A DNA stretch of 16,863 bases from Gonium pectorale (Eukaryota > Chlorophyta > Chlorophyceae > Chlamydomonadales > Volvocaceae), in assembly GCA_001584585.1 (NCBI GenBank), contig LSYV01000017.1, forward strand, positions 327,642 to 344,504, written 5' to 3'. The notes below the pieces were generated by a model. It did not search any database and was not told where the DNA came from. It saw only the letters and a program-made list of their open reading frames with translations. A program made the position numbers and the translations under genes. Shown in pieces: positions 9,101 to 16,863 of the stretch. Numbering within the stretch: position 1 is the first letter of the stretch; each line of letters starts with the position of its first letter.

Positions 9101-9305
9101 TGGTTGAAGCAGGTGGCATGACGTTGGCGGTGCGTTTTGTCGGATAGGCCCTCGTGTCCGGACTGACCCTAAACATCGGCGAGAGTTCATTGTTGATAAT
9201 GGGGATTTGCACAAGGACTCCGCACGCCCAGCACAGGACGGCAGGTACCGGCCCCGCTGCAGTCTGCGGAGGAGGAGTTGGAGCTGCTGACGCGTCCGCC
9301 TCCAT
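5776..9305 (-). CDS. DHHC-type protein S-acyltransferase (palmitoyltransferase), six exons
   Basis: Proposed exons, 5' to 3' on the minus strand, are 9305-9168, 8941-8220, 7750-7634, 7287-6984, 6777-6484 and 6141-5776, all in phase, giving about 646 residues. The enzyme transfers palmitate to cysteines of membrane-associated proteins. The ATG follows an in-frame TAG five codons upstream. Two membrane spans lie in exon 2 (SYGVVLFVLGLIGSIILPG and the segment around HTAITYFLSAGVLFNYLAA). The DHHC domain is complete: C289-x2-C292-x9-H302-C303-x2-C306-x2-C309-x4-D314-H-H-C317-x5-C323-x4-N328-x3-F332. Span 3 starts in exon 4 (NFLSFLAFTLLAVVYSAIMS) and span 4 in exon 5 (YILMASVAVFIAIAVLLVQ). The DHHCPFI core and last span recall plant PATs of the Arabidopsis At3g18620 type (from memory). 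A Gly-rich linker separates span 2 from the DHHC domain. The last exon join is the weakest part. Confidence 0.9.
7634..7750 (-). other. DHHC cysteine-rich domain exon (catalytic)
   Basis: This 117-nt exon encodes YCWPC through DHHCPFIANCVG. The catalytic Cys is C317 of the model. The split Arg codons at both ends (AG|G) join cleanly to QYGYSHL before and ANLRNFLSF after, recovering the family spacing of NCVG-x2-N-x3-F. The usual Pro before the HC pair (RPxRxxHC) is missing; the sequence reads SADARHC. Confidence 0.93.
7897..7930. repeat. 13-bp tandem repeat in an S-acyltransferase intron
   Basis: The unit GTCTGGCCACGCG occurs at 7897-7909 and 7910-7922, followed by a partial copy to 7930. 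It lies inside the 469-base intron 8219-7751 and is probably a replication-slippage product. Confidence 0.85.
8941..9305 (-). other. N-terminal zinc-ribbon-like CxxC...CxxC motif, split by an intron
   Basis: Exon 1 (9305-9168) ends with LCWACG through LSPMFR, and exon 2 starts CGWCGAIS. Together they give C25-x2-C28-x18-C47-x2-C50, a spacing suited to one zinc ion. The join is phase 0, with donor GTCAGT and acceptor CCTACAG. The motif precedes the first membrane span and would face the cytosol in the usual DHHC topology (inference). Confidence 0.65.
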
Positions 9306-9761
9306 CCTTTTGTCAAACTAACATGTTGCGATGTTGTAAAACTGTAGCTTTTAAGACACAAAAGACACACACTATGAGTGCCGTAACTCGTGTGCATTTG
9401 GCGGGACGGGCGTCCTGCAGCGCTGCGCGGGCTCTTCAGGCCCAGCTTTCGCTTAACCATATAGTATGTCGATCTGATTGCTACGGCTGTGCGAATAGGT
9501 GACGAACCCTGACCGCTCCACTCGCACCTTATCTCTGTGTGTTATCAATTGCGCCACCAGCTACAGAACCAACCGCTTTTGTATTGCGTTCTACGCTGCT
9601 GCCTAGTTGGCTCCTGTGGCCGGCAGGTACAAGTCGTCGCGCCGTTGGCGTGGCGCCCGAAACCCCACCCCTCCCCGCAAGCGCGTTGGCCCTTCAGCCT
9701 TCAAGGAACTGCCGTTCCGCCTTCCCTCTCGATTGCTCGGGCGCCTTCGCTAGCGGCTAGC
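9306..9761. promoter_or_regulatory. Divergent (head-to-head) promoter region of S-acyltransferase and EED homologue
   Basis: The 456 bases between the two start codons must hold both 5' UTRs and either two promoters or one shared bidirectional promoter. The DNA is clearly less GC-rich than the flanking exons. AT-rich patches include one near 9310-9365 and CCATATAG at about 9457-9464. No in-frame ATG precedes 9762 in the open frame leading into the EED homologue. No specific factor site can be named. Confidence 0.55.
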
Positions 9762-12700
9762 ATGGCGCCCGGCATCCCCGGTGCCGCCGTGGCGACATCT
9801 GCTCACCAGGCGGCCGGCTCGGGCAACCAGCAGCCTCAGAGTGCGGCTGCAAGCAGCAATGTCACATACAAGTATAAATACGCGGGCAGGTGATGATCTG
9901 CATAATTGTCCGTTCGCGTGCGTAAAGGGCAGAGAGTGATGCATGTTTGGTGGATGGGCGCCCCAGCCTTCGAGTGGGGGCGAGGGGGAGGCGAGGGGCA
10001 GCATGTGTTCCATGGAGCTAGGCGAAGCTGGGCTGTTTGTCAGAAGGGGCAAGGGGAGGGAGGGCGAGGGCGAGGGCGAGTGCATGAGCGGGCGGGGTCA
10101 GCAGGTGCGCAGCGCCTAGATGGGAAAGGGCCTAAAAGAGCCCCTAGCCCGTCTTGGCGCGAAGGCCGCTAACCCGCAGCTCGCGCAGCAGCAGCTGCAG
10201 CAGCAGAAGCGGAAAGCCCCCCTTCTATGCACGCACGCGCTTCTAGTGTTCGGGTGTTTCTCTGCCTCCACCGGTCCCTGACGTCCCCACACAGCGTCCC
10301 GCCCTTTCGCCCTCCGACTTTCGCCCTCCGAGGGGGGCCTTGCAGAGCCGCTTCACCACGTTTCACTCACCCATGCGCCAAATTCAGTAATTCTGATGCT
10401 TCTCCTTCTTCCGGACTTTCTCCCATCCTCCCCGCCCCCAGTGTTCAGGAGGACCACAAGACGCCGCTCTTCTGCGTCACCTTCAACACATACGACCTGA
10501 GGCACCGGGACTTACTGGCGACCGTTGGGCGATACAGGGTGGGTTGGCGGTTTGCGGTTCGGCTGGTGGGCCGCTTGGTAGAGGGGCGTTGCAGGCGGGC
10601 TCGCTTGGCGCCAAAGCGAAGGCCGGGTCTGCGGCCGAACGCCCTCAGCGGCGGCGCCTCCTCTCGGCCCCCCCCCATGCACCCAGCATTCCCGTTTCCC
10701 GTGTCCCGTGTCGCCTCTCTCACCGATTCAACGGCCCTTAAAACGCGCCGCCTTCTGTGTATCGGGGTGTCGGGGTGCGCGGGCGGCGCTGGTATGTCGG
10801 TGTAGTGCCGTAATGCTCACGCTTCCTTCCGCACCTCTTGAACGGGGCTCTCACGGCTCTCAAGCATACGTGTCATCTCACTCGCTCCGCCTCCTCCTCG
10901 TCTCGCCCCGCTCCGGCAGGCCACCATCTACCGGCTGCTTCCGAGTGGCCAATTTGAGGTGGTGCAGGTGCGTGGGAGCTTCGAATGGATCGGTGGGGGC
11001 GGGTATGCCGGTTGGGTTGGTCCGGGCATCGGATGCGCAGCGGACTAGCAAGCGTGACGGCCGCCTCGGCACGCACTGGTTGTGGTTGTGGTGGGGCAGG
11101 TTGGGCGTTTGCGGCCCTGGGGCGGTTGGGTTGTTGGGTTGTTGCGTGGTTGGATGGGCGGGCGGGCGGGATGGCGGCGGGCCCGGGCGAGGCCGGCAAG
11201 GTGCGGACGGTGGCAGGCGGGCTGGGGTGTGGGTGTGGGTGTGGGTCCGGGGTATGCGCGGGACGTTGGATAGTGGCTCCCAGCAAGGCGCGCGGTCGGT
11301 TGGTTGGTTGCTAGCCCGCCGTACGTGGGTAGTGCTGCGTGTATGGGGCGTAAGAATGCGCGAGCGCGAAAGGATAGACTTTTGCGGGTGCGAGGGCGCG
11401 CGGATGCGCGGGGCGGATGGGCTCCAAGGGATAGTCGGGAGCTCATCGGCAGCGGGCGTCATCGGCGGCGGCAGAGGGGGCCGACGACGGGTGCTGTAAG
11501 CTCCCTGGAGAGCGGAGAGCCTCCTATGTGCCACCTCGCGTGATGCGTGTACACTGTGCCAGATGGGGGTGGGTACCTGGGGCGGGAGGCTTCCCTTGGT
11601 CTGTGCATCAATCACCACCTGGCCGTTGGCTGCACCCAAGGCTGAAGTTGTACCGCTTCCTGCGCCCTCCCCGCCCTGATCTCTACTGGACCGACTAGGT
11701 GTACGAGGATGCTGACGTAAGTCCCGTACAACATATGTACGTGTGTCGCGATGGCTGTGCAATGTACGGTGTGGGTGGGGATGGGGAGGCACATAGCAGC
11801 GTGGGTGCGGAATGACACGCACGTCGGGTCGGGTTACTTTAGGGACGAATATATATTTAGTGTTAGTGATGAGTTAGCGAGCCATTGTATTTGTGAGCTC
11901 TTACCACGTCATGCCCGTATCTTGGCCCGTCGTGCACCGTACAGCGAGGGCGCCAGAGCTCGGACGACGGCGGTGTGGACGAGCCGGCGGAGGACTCGGC
12001 CGATGAAGACGCGGCCTCTGCCGCCATTGGCGCCGACTGCGGCGGCGGAGGCGGCGGGCGAAGGGGGGGCTCTCGGGGCGGCGGCGGCGCCGGGGGGCTG
12101 ACGGAGACCGGCGAGAGCTTTTACGCGTGCAAGTGGAGCCGCGACGAGGCCAGCGGGGCGGCGCTGCTGCTCGTGGCGGGCGAGAAGGCGCTGATGCGCG
12201 TGTTGGACGTCAGCAGGGGCTGCCTCGTGGCGGTGAGTCCATCCGGCCGGCCGTTCACATGCTGCCATGCGTGAAAAGGAAACATTGCAATCGGGGGAAA
12301 GGAAACACTGCAATCGTTCGTGCAGAGGTGTCAGGTTCATGGGGATCCAAAGCCCGCGACTGGGGCTCTCCATCTGGCCTCGGGCAGTAAGGAGGGCGGC
12401 GGCGGGCACGACACGCACCCCTGCAGCCTACGCTTTTGACACACAGCCTAGAGGGCATATGCCGCCGTACCGAGCGCCCTCCCTCGAGCAATGTACCCGC
12501 AGGTTTCCCGGCGTTTGATGGTTACATGTAACCGTGTAACCTAACCGTCGCCCGTTCGCCAAATCAAACGTACAGACGCTGTCCGGCCACGGCAAGGGCA
12601 TCAACGACATCGCCGTACACCCCTCCCGGCCGCACCTGGTGCTGACCGGGTCAGACGATGAGAGCGTGCGGCTGTGGAACATCAGGTGCGTACGGCGAGT

Positions 12701-15700
12701 GCGGAGATCCAACGTACGGCGCACGTACGGCACACGCGTACAGCTTGTAGTCGTACCCATCCATGCGTGTATGCATACATGTCGGCGTGCGTGCGTACAG
12801 GGCCCTGTCTGGGCTCGCGAACTCGGTGCTGTGTGTGACGCGCCGCGCGCTCTTGCGTTCATGGCCGTGGGGAGCTATCTATATTGGCAACGAGCGCTTC
12901 GCAAAGGGAATACCCCCAGGCAATACAGCTGCTGTCCGGACCAGTACCCAACCCCCTGGATGTTGACCGCCAACGCCCAACTCCCGACTCGCCCCAACCG
13001 ACAACCGCCAGGACCCGCACGTGCGTTGCCATCTTCTCGGGCGAGGGCGGCCACCGCAACAAGGTGCTCAGCCTGGTGAGGAGTCTGGGGGATGGGGGGT
13101 GGCTGGGCGGTGTGCTGGAGATGCTCTATTTCGCACCGTCTGAGCAGAAGCCATTCAGCATGCTCTGGTGGTAGGATGCCTTGAAGCGCTCGACAGGTGC
13201 ATTGAGTGCTAGGGGACATCGGTGTTCCTTGATTGCCTTCCCTTCACTCCAATCGATGTTTGGGGGAGGTAGGGATGAAGTGCAGCCTCCGCGAAGCGCA
13301 TATGTATGCATGCCCACCGCTCTGAGGATATTCGGAGGAAGCGCGTGGGGTGATATGGAATCTGGAATGGACATGCTGTTGGGAGGAGTCGCGTTGGCTG
13401 CGCCGGCGGTCCCGCACACACAGCAGCAGACCGTGCTAGCATATTGTAGTCCCCATCCCGACACATGGATGGGCACGTCAGGCTCAGGCTTTACTGCGCG
13501 TGCCTCCTTGCCCCTGCCGCTCGCTCCGGCCCCAGGACTTCCACCCCTGGGACGGCCACCGCTTCCTCTCGTCGGGGATGGACTGCGCCATCAAGATCTG
13601 GTCCGTGGCCGCCCTGGAGCGGCTCATCGCAGACAGCGAGATGGCGGTGGACGGGTGCGTGGGCGGCGGTATCGGATCCGGATCCGGGCAGCAGAGGCCA
13701 GCAGCAGCTGGGTCACAGCCTGGATCCAGCGGAGGAGACGCTGGGGACGCGCCGGCGGCGACAGCGACGGGAGCGGAAGCCGACGGCGGCGGCGGCCAGC
13801 AGGCGGCGGCGGCGGCGGTCAACAGTGCGCTGCTGGTGGGCGCCCGCAGGGCCTTCCCGACCCGCGTAGTGCAACTGCCCCTGTTCTCCACGCTGCGGGT
13901 ACGTCGTCGCAAACTGCGCGCATATGCGTACCTGTGTGTATGTGTGTGTGTGTGGTGGTGGGGGGTGGCGCTCTTGCGGCGCCGTTGCGTATACATGTGC
14001 GTGGGCGCTTGCTCGGCACGGCGCTTCAAATTGTGTGGCGGTTGGCTTGGACTGCGTGGGACTGAGGGCCGGCACCTTTCTCGGGATGAACGATTCTGTG
14101 GAGGTTGCGATTACTGACTCATGTGGGTGGGATAGGGATCGGAGGCCTGGATGGGACGGCTCGGCGAAGTAGCTCATGTGGCGAGTGCTGCTGGCGGGGC
14201 GGGGCTTGGTACCGCGGGACAGCGGGGATAGATGGGGCTGGGTTGGCGTAGTGGCGCGGGTGCGTGGACGAGCGCTTGATGCGCTCCTTCGATGGCCCGA
14301 CAGGCTTGGCTGGTCGAATCGTCCTTGCTCCTTCCTTGTGTGCGAATTTATGCTGTGTGTTTTGTGACCCGTCGTACATGTCGTGCACGTCGTGCAGGTC
14401 CACAACGACTATGTCGACTGCGTCCGCTGGATGGGCGACCTGGTGCTGTCCAAGTCGGTGCACGACGTCATCACGCTCTGGCGGCCGCACTGCCAGCAGC
14501 AGCAGCAGCAGGGGCGGCAGGGGCGGCAGGTCACGCGACCTGCTGGAGGGCGTAGTGGCAGCAGCAGTGCCGCGGGCGGCAGCGGCGGCGATGTCCACGG
14601 CAGCGGCGGCGACGGCGGCGACGGGGACCTGGACGACGACGGCGACGTTGGGCTGTCGAGCAGCTGGCGCATGGGGGGCGAGATGGTTGCCAGCCAGGCG
14701 ACCAAGATTACGGTTAGACGCGGACCCGTTCGCAGTGAAAGGATTGCCGGGCCTGACGGTCTTCGCGGATGGATCCACCTGCAGCGGATGCACAATTATT
14801 CTCATGCACATTGTTTATGTTGGGACGAATGTTTCAAGAGAGCTGCTACTGACAGCGCTGTATGTTGCGCGACGCGTCGCGCCGGGAGTGGTGTGCCTTT
14901 GGTTTTCTGGAGCTAGCCCAGAGAGTGACTTGGTCGTGTGCGTGAGTGCGTTGTTCATTAAAGCCTAGGCTCCGCATGTGCGTGCGTAGATGTGCATATA
15001 TGTGCACATGCCTGCATATGCGATTGCACTGCCTCGCTCGCTCGCTCGGTGCGCACAGCTCCCCGCCGTACGTGCGTCCATGCGTGCATTGTGAGCCACT
15101 CTCAGGTACGATGCGTACACACTCACACACAAAGCACATGCACACACGTGCCCGCCCGCCCGCTCGCCCGCCCGCTCGCAGGACTTCCAACTCGCGGAGA
15201 GCTACCGAACGTGGTGGGTACGGTTCTCGGCCGACCTGCGGTACACCGTACTGGCGTGCGGCAGCGCCGGGTGAGTGCATGTGCGGGCGCGGGTGCGCGG
15301 GGGCGTTGGGCTTGGGCTTCATTCGCTCGGAATGCCGCGCCGGCAGGGTCGCTGTGGGATGCTGCCTGCCGGGGGGGCCTGTTAGGGGCCAAGGCTTTGG
15401 CCCAGCCATCCGACCTTGCATGGATTGCGACTCCACCGTATCTGGTGATGGGCCGACCTGCTGGTGGATAGACGACGCGGTCTGAAGGTCCTCCCCTCCT
15501 TCCTCCTGTCTCGCTCTGGAACCGCCCCGCCCCACGGGTGCTGTGCCGGGTCGCCCGTGATACATAGCATGCGCCCGTACTGTCGCTGCTACTGACCATC
15601 CGTACGTATGCACACACATCCTGCAGCGGCAAGGTGTTTGTGTTTTCGCCGCAAGTCGGCAACGCCGCCTCCACCACACAAGCGCGGGTTAAGCTCGCAG

Positions 15701-16045
15701 CGCCGCAGTGCAAGAAGGTGGTAAGTGGACAATAGATGGACTGTATGCACTGCTGGGACCGTGACCTTGCCCGCCCGCGTGATGGCGTGCTGTATTTGTC
15801 CGCCGCTCGGACCGATAGAGGCCGCAGGATGGCAGGATAAAGCCAAAGTGGTATGGAGCCTGACTTAGCGATGCATGTAATCCTGCCCCGCCATACGTGC
15901 CTACGTGCAGGTTAGGCAAACCGCAGTCAGTTGGGACGGCTCCACCATCCTCGCAGCCTGTGAGGACGGCAGCCTGCATCGATGGGACCGTGACGCAGTG
16001 GCGGCGGCGGGAGTGGGGGCGGGCGGCAGCGGCGCCGATGAGTAG
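9762..16045 (+). CDS. Polycomb PRC2 WD40 subunit, EED/ESC/FIE homologue (12 exons)
   Basis: EED proteins bind H3K27me3 and activate the E(z) methyltransferase in PRC2 in the nucleus. Exons are 9762-9889, 10442-10538, 10920-10967, 11699-11716, 11945-12232, 12576-12685, 13012-13075, 13536-13898, 14398-14712, 15182-15270, 15627-15720 and 15911-16045. All joins keep phase and give about 582 residues (FIE about 370, human EED 441). Family signatures, in order, are [108 protein letters not shown], and [20 protein letters not shown] to the last RWD. Cage residues F97, Y148, W364 and Y365 of human EED match F53, Y157, W488 and W489. The additional length sits in inserts in exons 5, 8 and 9. Identity is near certain; the exact donor of exon 9 is the least sure join. 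Confidence 0.94.
10060..10080. repeat. GAGGGC hexanucleotide repeat in EED-homologue intron 1
   Basis: Three tandem GAGGGC units lie in the 552-base first intron, in a purine-rich stretch extending back to about 9970. It looks like simple-sequence DNA with no evident role. Confidence 0.7.
11225..11247. repeat. GGGTGT-type simple repeat in EED-homologue intron 3
   Basis: Repeated GGGTGT units lie inside the 731-base intron 10968-11698, which is G/T-rich throughout. This is simple-sequence DNA. The unit does not match the TTTTAGGG telomere repeat known from Chlamydomonas. Confidence 0.7.
11699..11716 (+). other. 18-nt microexon of the EED homologue
   Basis: This exon encodes only VYEDAD, between acceptor CCGACTAG and the strong donor GTAAGT, in phase 0 on both sides. 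It supplies the acidic segment that matches SYVDADAD of human EED, just before the FYTCAW strand. Leaving it out would keep the frame but lose the conserved segment. Its flanking introns are 731 and 228 bases. Confidence 0.8.
11945..12099 (+). other. Acidic plus Gly/Arg-rich insert in the EED homologue (exon 5)
   Basis: About 52 residues (98-149) stand between the VYEDAD segment and the conserved ESFYACKW strand, where human EED has only about two residues. The first half is acidic ([13 protein letters not shown]); the second is Gly-rich with Arg ([16 protein letters not shown]). It would form a long loop next to the aromatic cage. The insert reads in phase from acceptor CACCGTACAG at 11944. 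A later acceptor inside it (for example after GGGCGCCAG) would only shorten it by a few residues. Confidence 0.8.
12276..12316. repeat. Direct repeat of 18 bp in EED-homologue intron 5
   Basis: AAGGAAACATTGCAATCG at 12276-12293 recurs at 12299-12316 with a single T/C difference, spaced by GGGGA. It lies shortly after the exon 5 donor. The function is unknown. Confidence 0.85.
13641..13850 (+). other. Ala/Gly/Gln-rich insert in the EED homologue (exon 8)
   Basis: After the blade ending [15 protein letters not shown], roughly 65-70 residues of Gly, Ala, Ser and Gln ([20 protein letters not shown] and onward) precede [13 protein letters not shown], which matches FPTKFVQFPVF of plant FIE. The stretch is open and in phase, so it is likely translated as a flexible loop. 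Confidence 0.75.
13933..13953. repeat. GT dinucleotide microsatellite in EED-homologue intron 8
   Basis: A nearly pure run of GT units with one interruption, followed by GGTGGTGGGG, lies in the intron 13899-14397, about 35 bases after the donor. It is probably a length-variable microsatellite. Confidence 0.8.
14479..14690 (+). other. Gln/Gly/Asp-rich insert in the EED homologue (exon 9)
   Basis: After DVITLWRP the exon carries a (CAG)6 run at 14494-14511, GRQGRQ, a Gly/Ser stretch and an Asp-rich segment ([13 protein letters not shown]). The conserved region resumes with [20 protein letters not shown] across the intron. The donor chosen, ACG|GTTAGA at 14712/14713, keeps phase. An alternative donor, CAG|GTCACG near 14529, would remove most of the insert and also keeps phase. 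Confidence 0.65.
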
Positions 16046-16863
16046 GAGCGAGGCAGGTGTGGCCGGAAATAAGGGGACAGCGAACGACGGGCTTTTTAGG
16101 ATTGGAGACTGCCGCTCTGATGGGGACAGGAGAGCTTGGGGTATCGGGCAGGTATGAGGTAATAATTCTTATCGATGAACTGTTGTACGGGTTGTTCTGC
16201 TTGTGGACAGAGTAGTCCCTGGTAGGATGAACGGAGAAGCTGTTCGTGCCAATGTTCGTGCGATACGTTTGCGGGGGCCAGTTATGAAGGCCCTTCATTC
16301 GGCGCTGATGGCTGGGCCGCTAGCTTGCTGCCTGGGTTCGCTGCACGGTTATATGAGAGTCCATCATGCATGAGTGAGCACGGACGCGGCCACCAGCCCA
16401 TCCTCGGCGCGCGGCCAGCGGTTACTAGACCCGCGCACGGCGGGCGGGCGCCCAGTGTGCCGCCAGCACGGACCGCTGAGCGGCGTGTTAGATGATGCAG
16501 ATGATGGAGACGACAACATATATACAGTCGGACGGAGTCAAGCAAGTACCGCCCGTCAGCAGTGCCGGCAACTTGCCGTGGCGGGCTGGCGGCTAGCTAC
16601 CGGTAATGGGATGGCGGATGGCGGGCAAAGAGAGAGAGAGGCCAATCAAGTAGTCCTTATGATGGCCAAGATCAGATGCCACGTAGGACGGCCGCGACCT
16701 TTCGTCAGCAGCCGCACTGACGACGACGACGTCGGGCATTGATTGGCCCACGCCACGTCCGTCCGTACGTGCGACATGAATACATGTACATGCCATGCCC
16801 GTCTATCTATCTGTGCCCTGGTTTCACAGCAGCTAACGCTTCACGCATGCCCCCGGGCCCGCA
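16046..16863 (+). other. 3' untranslated region of the EED homologue and downstream DNA
   Basis: After the TAG at 16043-16045 no recognisable exon appears on either strand. No TGTAA was found before the window ends, so the poly(A) site is either beyond the window or uses a variant such as GGTAA (16157-16161 and 16605-16609). Short AG and TCTA simple repeats occur near 16629 and 16801. Confidence 0.45.

Noticed and set aside
11225..11247. Telomere-like GGGTGT repeat
   Set aside because: It is short, lies inside an intron, and has a different unit from the TTTTAGGG known in Chlamydomonas.
10878..11822. Long minus-strand open frame (314 codons) rich in His, Pro and Thr
   Set aside because: It lies opposite a G/T-rich intron of the EED homologue and its composition mirrors simple repeats. 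It has no domain, and real exons on the other strand flank and partly overlap it.
14846..15679. Minus-strand open frame of 277 codons
   Set aside because: It covers two exons and an intron of the EED homologue in antisense, and has no recognisable domain.

Overview
The window looks like nuclear DNA of a volvocine-type green alga (Chlorophyceae, Chlamydomonas/Volvox/Gonium/Tetrabaena relatives). It is GC-rich. Its genes are cut by many introns of about 200-700 nt with GT..AG ends, coding third positions are strongly G/C, proteins carry long Gly/Ala/Pro low-complexity inserts, a (Ser)Pro-repeat cell-wall type protein is present, and TGTAA (the Chlamydomonas-type polyadenylation signal) lies downstream of the first gene. 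The genus cannot be decided from the sequence.

Three spliced genes fill the window. (1) Plus strand, 1077-4510: a secreted protein with a signal peptide, a compact domain of about 220 residues resembling class I glutamine-amidotransferase-like folds, and a hydroxyproline-rich (SPPPP-type) tail. As read here the tail changes reading frame once, at about 4224-4234, most simply through one missing C. (2) Minus strand, 9305-5776: a DHHC protein S-acyltransferase with four membrane spans, a complete DHHC cysteine-rich domain and an N-terminal CxxC...CxxC zinc-ribbon-like motif. (3) Plus strand, 9762-16045: an EED/ESC/FIE homologue, the WD40 subunit of Polycomb repressive complex 2, in 12 exons encoding about 582 residues. 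The exon joins keep phase throughout, and the H3K27me3-binding aromatic cage is recognisable.

Genes 1 and 2 are tail to tail across 4511-5775. Genes 2 and 3 are head to head across a 456-base gap (9306-9761) that must hold both promoters. Nothing suggests that the three products share a pathway; this is ordinary eukaryotic gene order. No tRNA, rRNA, transposon ORF, CRISPR array or prokaryotic-style operon was seen.

The points most worth following are the lineage-specific inserts in the EED homologue (one sits directly before a cage tyrosine), its 18-nt microexon, the frame break in the proline-rich tail of gene 1, and the unusual head-plus-tail architecture of that secreted protein. I did not find a wholly new multi-gene system.
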